The position numbers and the translations under genes are program-made. 30,724 nucleotides of DNA from Gnetum montanum (taxonomy: Eukaryota > Streptophyta > Gnetopsida > Gnetales > Gnetaceae), in NCBI GenBank assembly GCA_015680685.1, contig MNCI01002236.1, positions 34,953 to 65,676 on the forward strand. Direction: 5' to 3'. The notes under the pieces were generated by a model, which was not told the DNA's origin, made no database searches, and saw only the letters and a list, made by a program, of their open reading frames with translations. This document shows positions 1 to 8,881 of this stretch, in pieces. How positions within the stretch are numbered: the first letter of the stretch is position 1; every line of letters begins with the position of its first letter.

Positions 1-329
1 TCAATTCGTACTTATTTTGCATTCTAGGAGAAAGTAATAAATAACAATAAATAAAATCCTATTCCATGCACTGCAAGGCTTATCCAGGAAGTTTGTCTTT
101 ATTGCCATACACAACTTGTGTTCAGGTACAATGTTGCTCGAATAAAGATCCATTTACTTTAGGACTCTTACTGCAGGCACATGGAAAATATTCTATCTCT
201 GGAGTGATCAATCTACCAGAGTTTCCCTACTTCTAGCCTAGGATGAGGAAACAAGGGAGAGCTACCTCTTATTTATAGATATGACAACGCACCGCGATAT
301 CGTGACTCATGCAATATCGCGTCCCATCA
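1..329 (-). repeat. E1 3' LTR (partial, cut by window start)
   Basis: This stretch aligns with 9380-9742 and with both E2 LTRs. In element sense it begins TGATGGGAC at 329 and runs through two GATATC-type palindromes, the TATA motif TATAAATA (tatttata on the plus strand, about 271-278), and the conserved R region with gtgcc..cagtaagag and AATAAAG. The U5 end lies beyond base 1. Confidence 0.9.
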
Positions 330-341
330 TACCCCATGACT
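330..341 (-). other. E1 polypurine tract
   Basis: In element sense GTCATGGGGTA directly abuts the LTR start TGATGGG. This is the position and G-rich composition expected of the plus-strand primer. A conserved box reading ACTCAAGGATGAGTTTTCAT precedes it, like the CTCGAGGACGA box upstream of the PPT in many plant gypsy elements. Confidence 0.8.
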
Positions 342-2446
342 AAATGAAAACTCATCCTTGAGTTTATTACAATAATATCGGGAAGGTATGGGATTATTGA
401 CTCAAATGGAAACTAACGGGATGACATGTGAATGGATCATCATTACAAGACTTGACAAAACTAGTGTTCATGACAACAAGGGTGAACACCTTATTACATT
501 GACATCAGGCCTCATTTGGCAGATGAGAGAAAAGTGAAGAGAGAAGAAGTGTTATTGTTGCCAACACCAAGATTGTGCCTTTCATTGTCCATCTGTAAGC
601 ACGTCATTGATCTTGCTCCTTGCATAGCTACTTCAGCACCTCTCCATTCCAAGTGCTCCCTTCAGATCCAGTCCATTGTTGCATGATCACCATGTGTACA
701 CACAACACAATTTTATATTAGCAAGGTAAATGAATCATCATGTAATTAATACCTTGCTTTGGTGAAAGTCCATTGGCTGAGTTGTGGTATGGCTAATTGC
801 GGATTTGGGGATGTATTAATGATGACTACCAAAGGTGTAGGGGTTAGGAAAAAATTGAAAAAATCAAGGCTAGGAGAAAATCAAAAAAATCGGGCCTCAT
901 ACCCCCATGACTAATAGTGAACCTTTGATAGTGTTAGAATAGAGAAAGAAAAGGAATAGAAAGATAGATGAATAAAAAGACAACTATGGCATCAATGAAA
1001 TGGATGTCAAGATGGAAATGAACAAAATAAAATTAATTGCAAAAATGTTAGGGAAAAGAATTTAACTGGTGCACCAAAGAGGAATGTCAGTGGGTCCTCC
1101 CCAAAGCAGGCACATGCTCTTAATGCCCTGACAAACCCACATTCAAAGAGTTTGTAGGCTCTAGAAATGTCAATTGGAACAACAGTTAAAGTCTTAACCA
1201 CAAGAATTTACCAAAAAGAAAACAATGTATCTACCAAAATATATACACTAATGATACAACCAACAATGAGGTGAATAATGGAGAGAAGGATGGAGATTAT
1301 AGAATGGAATGGAATCCCAAGAATAAGGTGGTGTATAGCCCCTTGTGTAGTTCATGATTAATGTGACTTGGCAAATCTCATTCCAACTCTAGCCTCAAAC
1401 CAACCACATCTAGCGACTTCGCATTAATGCATTCGGCCAATCCATCCTCTTGAAGTAACAAGAATGCACCTCCAAAGAGCCATTACCATTCCGACGAAAA
1501 AAAAGAGAATTGAAAGTGAGAAGGGCCTTAGTTAGAGGGAACATTTTTGGTTCCATAACCAGTGCTTATAGCCCAAGTTTATTTCTTCTAAGGGGTGTGC
1601 TTTGAATTCTCACTTTCTTCTTTTTCTTTTTTTTGTTTGTTTTGTGTTTTTATGCATGAGAACCACACCATGCAAATACTTTGTTATTTCTATTGTCTCA
1701 CCTTCCAATAATTGGGTAACATCGGAAAGGCGAGAAAACCCAAGAAGAAAACATCCAAGAACCCAAGAGAATGGCCAACACCAAAGCATCAAGTTCCCTT
1801 GAAGTCACACCCTTTTCAAATCTTAAGTCCTTCCTTAGTTTGAGAAGTGCCCAATCACCGATTCATTAAAGTTCTTATTATGAAGGAGACTGTACATTTC
1901 CAAGCCAAGAGAGACCATAGAAATTGGTGGATGGACAGATGAAGTGAACTCATTGCCTGCCATATCAAAAGAAACATACCTTAGTATCAACATCGTGACT
2001 TAAATGTAAAAACCAAACATTAGCAATCAACATGAAAAAAGTTCATACCATCATGAAGAACACTTATTGGGTGACAAACTTACAGGGTGGATAACACACG
2101 CACAAGAAACAAGAAGAGTTAAAGAAAGTTGTGGATAACACACAAAAAATGGAAAAGTATAACGATGTTGTAAAACAAAAACAAGAAGAGTTAAAGAAAG
2201 TTGTACAACAAAAACAAGAAAATTTGAAGAAAGTTGTAAAACAAAAACAAGAAAAGTTAAAGAAATTGTAAAACAAAAATGTGTAAGACAAAAACATGTA
2301 AAACAAAAATGTGTAAGAAAAAAACTTGTAAAACAAAAACATTGTAAAACAAAAACATAAAAAGAATTGAGGGCCCCCATATGATTAGCATAGGTGGCCA
2401 TCTCCCCCATGACTAAATTGCAAGGGAGAAATCCAAAATAATGAAC
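342..2446 (-). other. E1 3' non-coding region between protease and PPT
   Basis: About 2 kb without a long reading frame, homologous to 11450-13440 in E2 and, reversed, to about 25470-27205 in E3. In the autonomous copy it follows integrase, the place where Athila-type elements keep an env-like frame. It contains the degenerate copy of a short conserved frame starting at 693 (minus), in which the splice-acceptor-like AG of E2 and E3 has become AC, and an A-rich tandem repeat at about 2100-2360. No other coding signal is visible. Confidence 0.7.
2100..2360. repeat. A-rich tandem repeat in the element 3' region
   Basis: Degenerate repeats of units such as gtaaaacaaaaacaagaa and gagttaaagaaagttgt, about 15-36 bases, are repeated many times. 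A shorter array is at 13195-13360 in E2, and a reversed T-rich remnant is at about 25530-25640 in E3. The plus strand reads Lys/Gln-rich and the minus strand Phe/Cys/Leu-rich in any frame, so long open frames here are low-complexity artefacts. Confidence 0.75.
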
Positions 2447-2620
2447 GTCTATTTGAATTTCGTAGAAGTGCCCAACTCCTTCCAATTGATGTTCTTAGAT
2501 TAAGGGGTGGAAGTTGGCAACGCTCATATTCCAATGTGTCTATGCCTTCTTTGTTGGCATGGTTTGTCTTCTCAGTTCATTCCATGCATATTTGTTTGCT
2601 CTTTTTCTAGTAGCTATCAA

Positions 2621-3330
2621 TCACGGGGTGTCTACTACTTGTTGTGTGGTTGCTACATACAGGCATCTTTGTTTCAAAATTTCAAGGGCACACCTGTTAC
2701 ATGGAGACATTTCCTCCATGTCATCACCCGATGAATCACTGTATGTGATGCATGGAACTTTCCTCTTCTCAATCTTTCCATAAATGTTTATCTTAGAAAT
2801 TTCCAAGGAAAGATCGTGGATCCTAAGACATGCATCTACTGTACTCAGCCATACCCTTCCCATTATAATTGGGAAGTCCCCTTCGTTGTTGGTGTTAACT
2901 TCTATCCCTAGGAAGTTATCTGGGTAGGACCAACCACACACAGTGGTAATGATGTCCTCCACCAATCCCAAGGGAATGGTGATGGACTGGTCTGCCAGCT
3001 CTAGTTGGATGTTGCTCTTCTTAAGTTGGGACAAGTTCTAGGCTTGATACATCTCTCATGATATTAAATTGACTCCGGAATTTGAGTCAAGAAGAGCCTT
3101 ATGTGGTTCGCTCCCGGCGATTTGTAAATAGATTAAGGGGCTTCCAGGATCAGTTAGTTTCTTGGGAAGGTGGCCTACCTTGATTCAGTCGGTTATGGTA
3201 TGTGTTAACATAACCGTATGCGTACAGCTCTATTAGACTAAAGGGTGCTCCGAAGTGTTAGATGGTGGAGGAGTGTACCTAGACTTAACCACTTGTTGTG
3301 AGAGCTTGTTTGGGCTTTTGGTTCTGAAGA
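2621..3330 (-). pseudogene. E1 retropepsin (aspartic protease) remnant
   Basis: The minus strand encodes a Ty3/gypsy retropepsin. The clean part (2621-3034) reads LELADQSITIPLGLVEDI, then GDFPIIMGRVWLSTVDACL, which matches the flap and the hydrophobic I-I-x-G-R-x-(F/W)-L segment of Athila/Tat proteases. Upstream, to about 3330, the N-terminal half is readable across stops. The catalytic segment, DLGSGVNLIS in E3, has become DSNSGVNLIS, so the Asp-x-Gly core is destroyed. The enzyme would have cleaved the gag(-pol) polyprotein inside virus-like particles. After the frame, sequence passes directly into the 3' non-coding region with RT missing. Clearly dead. Confidence 0.85.
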
Positions 3331-3794
3331 AAAGTATTCTCTTTTTATAGTTTTCAGAACCAGCAGTGGGTTGAATGTTTATAGCTCTCGTAGCATTACA
3401 TTACTGCGGTTGATTAGGGAGTTCCCCTTACAATGTTGGAGTAGGAGGTGTTTTGGGAACTATAGGTGGAAGAGGTGTGGATGGATTTGGAGGATGGTGT
3501 ATATGTGGGATGTTTTCCGGAGGAGAAGGAGTCCTCCTAAAGTACTCCTAAACTTGGTAGTCACGTTGGGGAGTTATGTGACTCATAGAGTCACTTGGAG
3601 AAACTGGCTGCTGCACATAATAACCATATGGATCAGGCTGCTAATAAGGGTACCATTATGTTGGCAGTGGCATCCCCCATGACTGTGGGTATTGCCACTG
3701 TTGATGCTGTCCAATGGGTTGTGGTGGAGTTCCACTTGGATAGTACGTTAACAGTTGGTGGAACTTTCTTGGATTACCTTGGGGATAAGGTAAC
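3331..3794 (-). pseudogene. E1 gag-protease linker
   Basis: Minus-strand Pro/Gln/Ser-rich spacer between the gag zinc knuckle and protease. It aligns at DNA level with 21395-21720 of E3 (shared tracts around gtgcagcagcca, gtgactctatgagtcac and ctccaaatccatcc). E2 lacks this segment because of a deletion. Low complexity and probably disordered; no catalytic motif. Stops interrupt it. Confidence 0.65.
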
Positions 3795-5591
3795 CTTCAA
3801 GGTATTTGCCATTGGTTAAGTCTTGGATTAAGTGCATACACCCCAGACTCTTGTAAATGTGAGATGATTGAACAACATCCCTTAGGATGGTCATATTGGC
3901 AGATCTCACATCCACCACCATCGTCTATGTCTAAATCCACAACTTCATCGGAGATAGTAATTTTCCCCTTACCTTTGTTACGTGCAGGGCCTAAATTTCT
4001 CTGCTTTGTCTTATCTTTGTCACTACTTCATTCCTCCTTAAACTCTTCTACAATTTTCAAGACAGTTTCAAGTTTGGAGTCTAAGAAATCCCACAATTGG
4101 TCCATCTTAGCCGATACTTCTGTTGTTAGTTTTTGAATCGGTAAGGTTTTTCTGTTCACCAACTCTTCGAGTGGTGACTCATCCTCTTCATTGCAAAATT
4201 TCACTCCCTTCTTTTGAAGGGAGGGATCACGGTTGTATTCTTCCACACTTTCCCTTTTTCATAGCTCACCTTCTTCATTTGCTACTTGTTCCAACAAGCA
4301 ATGTACTTCATGGGCTCTAAGTTTTGATAGTCTCCCTTGGGCATAAGTCCCAAGGGTTCTTCTAGTTTCATGCCTTAGCCCATCCACGATGTGGCAAAGT
4401 TGATCCCACTGTGCATAACTATGGTCCGGGCAACAATGTAACAATGTGTAGTAGCGGGCCATGGTAGCATCCAAGGGTTCATGAGTACCTTGCTTCCATC
4501 CTTGGATCTGCTTACACAAATTAGACACTCTGGAGTACGTTTGATACTTATCGTTGAAGAGTTCTAGCATCATACTCTACCTCTTGATGGTTTCCGACTC
4601 TAAGGACTGGTACCAACTCTCTACTTCTTTGGTGAGTGTCTTGGGGAACAAATTAAGTTTTTGCCACTCGTTTTCTATGTTCTGCAAGGTGTAGGCATCG
4701 TGGAATGCCTGTAAATGATGCTTTGGATCAGTGTTGTATCCCCCTTCAAATCATGGGATGTTGTTCATGTCTAAGCGTTTGATCCAACTATCTTTTAAAT
4801 GCCTTGTGGGAATTCTTATAGTCTCCATTATGTCAAGCATACTTCGGGTTGCAAGTAGGGGCTCATCATGATCATCTCTTTCATGATGCCTATGATGTCT
4901 TCGTTGTTCCCTACTTTCCCTTCGTTCATGCCTTTGTCCTCTCTCTCAACTCTCTCATCAAGGTCTCTCATTTTTCTTACCTTTATCCTCTCCATTATGC
5001 TCGTGATGGTTGCGCCCAGATGTGGAAGGAGAGGGTGAGTGATGAGATGAAGGAGAAGAGGAAGGAGAACCATCACCATGGCGATGCTTCTTGCCTTCTC
5101 TTCGGCTGCTATGGCCCCGATCGTGGTGACGATCTAAGTGTCTGTCCTTATTATGAGTTGTTTTTCCCTCTGTGAATTAGCGGTGTTCACGGGAATCAGA
5201 GCTAGGATTATGTATCGTTGAGCGTAGGTTCTCATACCTCACCTCCTCACCATCGTTAGGAGGGGGAACATCTTTTGATAGCGAACCCATTATGAGTGGT
5301 TCACCATCTTCGATTTCGCTAAGGATGAGTAGGACTTCTTTGCCCTTCAACAATGTATGTTGGCTCTCCTGCCTTGAGTCCCTCATACGTTGTAAAGTTG
5401 TGGGATGATAATCCCTCACATTAAAATTTTCTGCAACGTATTCAGCGTATAATTCTGTCATGCCAATCTATGCCAAAGCACGGAGAAGCATGTTTGGGAC
5501 TGCACAATCTGGAGGTAACACGATGTTACCTTGCAAGTCTCTCTAGCGCATCTGTTCATCTTGATGGAAGATAAAAGTAAAATTGGAATTT
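3795..5591 (-). pseudogene. E1 gag (capsid and zinc-knuckle part)
   Basis: On the minus strand, from 5591 down, the readable order is: an N-terminal region (MTELYAEYVAENFNVRDYHP at about 5461), an Arg/His/Asp-rich basic stretch (about 4860-5120), and a retrotrans_gag capsid domain containing NWYRSLEPETI-like WYQSLESETI followed by MMLELFNDKYQTYSRVSNL (4559-4573 and upstream). Then come a helical segment (LGTYAQGRLSKLRAHEVH), a predicted coiled region (KLTTEVSAKMDQLWDFLDSK) and a zinc knuckle CEICQYDHPKGC (CX2CX3HX3C; canonical is CX2CX4HX4C) near 3890. Gag packages the RNA and forms the particle. Several stops and frame changes interrupt it, and the first roughly 45 codons are cut off by the foreign insert; the start lies at 8738. 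Confidence 0.85.
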
Positions 5592-5597
5592 TGAGAC

Positions 5598-5698
5598 ATC
5601 TACAACATCAATGTTCAGAATTACTTGTCAGCCATTGATGTTGTAGATGGATTCACTACAATGTTCAGAATTACTTGTTAGCCATTGATGTTGTAGAT
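5598..5698. repeat. Foldback and 50-bp-period direct repeat at insert border
   Basis: 5598-5613 and 5633-5648 form a perfect 16-bp inverted repeat (ATCTACAACATCAATG and its complement) with a 19-base loop. The segment from atgttcag to ttgtagat (5611-5648) recurs at 5661-5698 with one difference, so the period is 50 bases. It lies immediately inside the left border of the foreign insert. Confidence 0.9.
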
Positions 5699-5745
5699 CA
5701 AAAATATTGAACATACAAAAACGGTAAGTCAAACTCGAAACTCAC

Positions 5746-5915
5746 TGTGACCATCGGAAAGCATTATCAAGGGCAACCAAAGATCCTCCTATGAAAGGAG
5801 AAGGAGGATTTGGCTCATACTTAATCCACCAACCAATTGGAATTCTAACGGTGTTTATACCATTTCCTGCTAGGAATTTGAAATCATCTTTAGTGACAAA
5901 TTGCTGCCTGTGAGT
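5746..5915 (-). pseudogene. GH5 exo-1,3-beta-glucanase-like internal exon
   Basis: The minus-strand frame reads HRQQFVTKDDFKFLAGNGIN, then TVRIPIGWWIKYEPNPPSPF and IGGSLVALDNAFRWSQ. This matches the plant glucan 1,3-beta-glucosidase-like proteins of glycoside hydrolase family 5, around the GxNTVRIPxGxW strand. The exon is bounded by a consensus donor (A|GTGAGT, GT at 5744-5745) and one of two acceptors (AG at 5908-5909 or 5916-5917; the latter keeps the conserved HR). It has no stop, so it is well preserved relative to the surrounding gag. Family members act on cell-wall or secreted beta-glucans. The catalytic glutamates lie on other exons, none of which I can find here. It is an isolated exon and cannot make an enzyme. 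Its orientation matches E1 sense, so E1 transcription could include it. Confidence 0.85.
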
Positions 5916-5984
5916 CTTCACCAATGAAAAAGATAACATTGTCAATTTATGAAGGGGTCATTGCTCAAATACCTACAAACACCT

Positions 5985-6105
5985 ACAAACTAAGGAAGGA
6001 CTCAAGGTTTGGAAAGGGGTGCGACTTCAAGGGAACTTGATGCATTTGTGTTGGCTGTTCTCTTGGGTGCTTGGATGTTTTCTTCTTGAGTTTTCTCACC
6101 ATTGA
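5985..6105 (+). repeat. Inverted fragment of the element 3' region inside the insert
   Basis: The reverse complement of about 12820-12925 in E2 (and about 1720-1840 in E1) matches this stretch closely: ctaaggaaggactcaagg, ggaaaggggtg, cttgatgcatttgtgttggc, ttttcttcttgagttttctc. It therefore lies in the opposite orientation to E1. It suggests either that the captured locus already carried part of this family or that a rearrangement moved it. Confidence 0.85.
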
Positions 6106-7120
6106 GAGTGATATACTAAACTTTAATTTTTTCCAAGGCCCAACCATATTAGTGAGCTATTTGAAATCAATGATATATTAGTAAAAGTATTTGATTTGTA
6201 TAACTAGTACCCATGGTCTATGTTATGTGCATAATTGCCAAGTTATTTTTCCCAAAAACAAAAAACAAAAAAAATAATTATATGCTTTTTAAATTAAATC
6301 CTCTTCCTTCCAAGGCATGCAAACCTTTTCACTAAGAGGATGAATGGTACATTATTATGAAAAAGAGCAAAGAAACAATTGTTCTTGCTTTTTAATACAT
6401 TGAAGAATTGAGGAGGAGGCCTTTAAATATAAGAGGAAGTACATAGGAAGAGCTTAGAGAGAAAAATATGAAAAGTCTAATGGTGGACGCATAAATTTGG
6501 ATTGCATTCTAAACCATTAACTAACACATTTAAAACCTATTTTAAAAGACTATAGTCTAGGGTGTCTTGTACATGGGTACAGTCACTTGGGAATAGTTAA
6601 AGTAGTAGAGCAAATTATGGTTGTTTTAATATTTAAGTTAAAGCATTAAATCACATAAATGTTTCATTTAAGGAAAATATTTCAGTATGAAAAAAGAAAA
6701 TATGCTAATTAGTAAGGCAAGTCTTCTAACTCTTTCTAAAGGGAAAAAAAACTGAGAGTTAAACTCAACATGATTGAGTTAAACTCATCATAATTGACCA
6801 CTAATTACTAGAAAAAAATTTATTTTTTTAGAAAACCTTACGTGACAAAAAAAAACTTTTCATGATTAAAAAAGTTACTAACCCAAACAGCTTTAAAAAA
6901 AAATTAGTAGGAGAAAACAATTTCTACCCTATACTATACTGAACAAGCTCATTGTCTAATAAGAATTTGCAAGCAAAAGAGTTTTAGGCTAAATCATACT
7001 TAAAAGCATATACTTTGTAATTTTGGCAACATACCACATTGGCTATATTTTAGAATATACTTATAGTCAAATTATTTTGAGTTTTCACACCACTACCTTA
7101 TAGTAAAAATAAGGTAACCT
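6106..7120. other. AT-rich sequence with no recognisable gene
   Basis: A kilobase of AT-rich DNA with many short A and T runs and no open frame of interest on either strand. It sits between the GH5 exon and the promoter-like region of the next gene, so it could be intron or intergenic DNA of the donor locus. The missing upstream GH5 exons were looked for here by eye and not found. Confidence 0.5.
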
Positions 7121-7130
7121 ACCTATATAA

Positions 7131-7139
7131 AGGGGTGTT
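7131..7139 (+). promoter_or_regulatory. Possible TATA box of the captured gene
   Basis: The motif CTATATAAAGG lies about 620 bases upstream of the ATG at 7757. The distance allows a long 5' leader. Sequence from about 7540 onward becomes purine- and GC-richer, as in plant 5' UTRs. Other transcription starts are possible. Confidence 0.3.
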
Positions 7140-7682
7140 GGAACCTAAAATATAGAAGTTTATAATTAGGACTATCTCGTAGAACTGAACCTACAAAATC
7201 AAGACCCATACCAATAGCCTAACACCTCATTGTTACCATATGAGATAATCTCGAGAACACAAATGATACAATCCTATGGTATGATAATCATGATTCATGG
7301 CCTTCCATCCAAGCTCCATATCGTGTTGTTTTTATATGAGTCAACACAACCCAATTAACTCATTCATTTCGCCCCAAAAATCACACCCGTACAAAGGTTT
7401 TAACTGCAGACACATGCTCAGACATGAAACAAACACCGCTGCCTTGGAGGGACCACGCAGGCGCTAATTCGGAACATGCGCACATACTGAACAAGAGACT
7501 CGTAATTTAAAAGGCCAAACCACCCCATTTAAAATTGCATTTGTCCCATTTTTGTTGCAAGTGAAACCACGAGCGAGCCAGTGAGCCAGATAGAAGGAAA
7601 GAAAGATATGGGAGAGCCAAGCTTGGCTACTCCTTGTTCAGTGGATGCAAATTGATGTTTTTTGTTCGCAAAGAAAAAAGAA

Positions 7683-7704
7683 GAGCGAGCGAGCGAGCGA
7701 GCTC
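7683..7704 (+). repeat. GCGA microsatellite in 5' leader
   Basis: Five tandem GAGC/GCGA units just upstream of the first coding exon. Short purine-rich repeats are common in plant 5' UTRs. Confidence 0.8.
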
Positions 7705-7756
7705 TTCTGAATTCTGATTCCGCGAACTAGAATTTTCTGCGAAGCTCAGTTGCAAC

Positions 7757-7836
7757 ATGACGGAGGAGGCGGAGAAGCGTTTCGACAAGGCCCTCGGCAA
7801 AATTTTCCAATCCAAGCCTCCATCTACTCCAACCAG
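7757..7836 (+). pseudogene. First coding exon of an unidentified plant gene (captured)
   Basis: The ATG at 7757 opens a clean, GC-rich, charged N-terminus, MTEEAEKRFDKALGKIFQSK followed by PPSTPTR, running into a consensus donor CCAG|GTTTTC at 7836/7837 (80 coding bases; the intron interrupts a codon after its second base). Without splicing the frame ends a few codons later. Composition contrasts sharply with the AT-rich flanks, as expected of a true coding exon. The leader upstream and the T-rich start of the intron are typical of a plant 5' gene end. I do not recognise the protein; an amphipathic, acidic/basic N-terminal helix is all that is visible. Exon 2 is not in the window. The orientation is antisense to E1 and divergent from the GH5 exon, so the donor locus may have held two head-to-head genes. 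Confidence 0.65.
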
Positions 7837-8642
7837 GTTTTCATTTCTCTGATGTGATTTTTGCTAGAATCTAAATTATGTGCGAAGCTTTTCCGATTTA
7901 GCGTTGTTTTATTTGTTTGGAGAAGATCTTTTGCTTAGGTATTGTGTTATTTTTGGTTCCTTGTTGCGGGTTTTTGATCTCGCTTATCGCGCGATCTAGC
8001 AAACCCTAGGTTTTCATTTGTCTGCGTGTTCGCAGGTGTAATTTTTTGGTGTATTTCTAGGGCTTTGTGCCTCTGTTATAGCAGAAATCTGTTGATGTTA
8101 CGGTGTTTTTTTTGCGAGTTTGTTTTTCGAAATTCGAATTAAGGTTTTTTAAAAAATGTTTCTCGTGCGTGCTTTTGTTGTTGACGGTTTTGTAGCTTTG
8201 TCTTAATCGTTCATGTTTGGGGTTTTGTTCGACGGTTGTCGGCTTAGGTGTCGTCCTGCAGGGTTTTATGACCTTGTTGGCTACTATTTATGCTTCTTTG
8301 TCTTTGCAGACTATAGTGCTGTTTCGGTAGGAAATGCGGATTACAATTATAGTCTCGTTGTGAAATGGTTCACCAATTTCATGTTCTTAAGTTGATTTAT
8401 GTCTCTTCTCCTTTCCAGTTGCTTGAGTTTGTCCATTTGTTTCTTCATTTGTTTCTGTTTCATGGTAACAAAACTCTTGGAAGTTGTAACATCAATTTGG
8501 CACAAGGTAGCCACTGTCGTCCTATATTATAGGTTTCATTTTGTCACTTGGGTTGTGCGGTGTAGACTTTTTTTTTTGTATTGTATTGTATTGTATTGTC
8601 TTGACTGTTATGTAAAAGTTAAATGTATAGTAGAGTTAGATT
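7837..8642 (+). other. Start of a large first intron of the captured gene
   Basis: T-rich, G/T-skewed sequence beginning GTTTTC, with repeated motifs such as gatct, tttgttttt and ctagg that are typical of plant leader-proximal first introns. No convincing acceptor followed by an open exon is seen before homology to the retroelement returns at about 8643. A (TATTG)n microsatellite lies at about 8577-8600. Confidence 0.5.
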
Positions 8643-8738
8643 ATATTGTTGAGTAAGGTTATGTGTTTTTGATTGCCAACTGTTCTTTGTATTGTCCCTA
8701 GGTGGTGAGTTGCTCTTATAAGAAAAAGAAGAAGACAT
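8643..8738 (-). pseudogene. E1 gag N-terminus, separated from the rest by the insert
   Basis: From ATG at 8736-8738 on the minus strand the frame reads MSSSFSYKSNSPPRDNTKNS, aligned with MSSSSSHKSNSPPRDNTKNS at 15837 in E2. It continues in E2 but here runs into the captured intron after about 30 codons. E1 gag is therefore physically split by 3 kb. Confidence 0.85.
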
Positions 8739-8863
8739 AGTGTTTTATCGGTGTGCTAATTACCGTTATATAATTTTTTTATCTTGATTAACTCGAAGGT
8801 TCGTTTAGGCTCTCAACAATGTGAGTGATATCCTATGTTCTATTCAACGCACAAACACTTAGT

Positions 8864-8880
8864 CCTCGACAATGACGTCA
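8864..8880 (-). other. E1 primer-binding site (tRNA-Asp type, decayed)
   Basis: Element-sense TGACGTCATTGTCGAGG lies one base inside the 5' LTR. Compared with TGGCGCCGTTGCCGGGG, the complement of the plant tRNA-Asp 3' end, the changes are mostly transitions. E2 has the matching site at 15964-15980. Confidence 0.75.
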
Positions 8881-8881
8881 A

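Larger units (their letters stand above)
5592..8642. other. 3-kb foreign, gene-bearing insert inside E1 gag
   Basis: E1 and E2 gag align up to aaattggaat at about 5590 and resume at tatattgttgag/aggttatgtg at about 8643-8659. The intervening 3 kb is absent from E2, where the same place holds about 30-60 bases including a perfect 30-bp palindrome. The block contains an internal exon of a GH5 gene, a short inverted piece of the retroelement family's own 3' region, AT-rich DNA, a promoter-like region, a first coding exon and the beginning of an intron. Introns are retained, so it was not picked up as spliced mRNA. I see no terminal inverted repeats, Helitron ends or LTRs at its borders. It may be a capture, a DNA-repair filler insertion or an unrecognised transposon. 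Confidence 0.75.

Noticed and set aside
300-330. GATATC palindromes as a CRISPR-like array or origin
   Set aside because: They are irregularly spaced, occur in every E1/E2-type LTR in U3 next to TATAAATA, and have no spacer structure.
2051-2485. 144-residue minus-strand frame rich in Phe, Cys and Leu
   Set aside because: It is the translation of the A-rich tandem repeat; the pattern FCFTxFFLTHFCFT is a by-product of repeated gtaaaacaaaaa units and differs freely between E1 and E2.
4828-5175. Overlapping frames on both strands (83 and 108 residues)
   Set aside because: They are shadows of the Arg/His/Asp-rich gag segment; the true gag frame (RSMLDI..., ERDDHDEPLL) is a different minus-strand frame.
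7627-7815. Minus-strand 62-residue frame
   Set aside because: Antisense of the leader and first exon on the plus strand, whose ATG, composition and AG|GT donor are better supported.
8560-8640. Right border of the insert as a Helitron or TIR transposon end
   Set aside because: No CTRR end with a preceding hairpin and no inverted match with 5592-5620.
8213-8656. Plus-strand frames of 60 and 85 residues
   Set aside because: They lie in T-rich intron-like sequence, are Phe/Leu/Cys-rich without motifs, and the second runs through a TATTG microsatellite.
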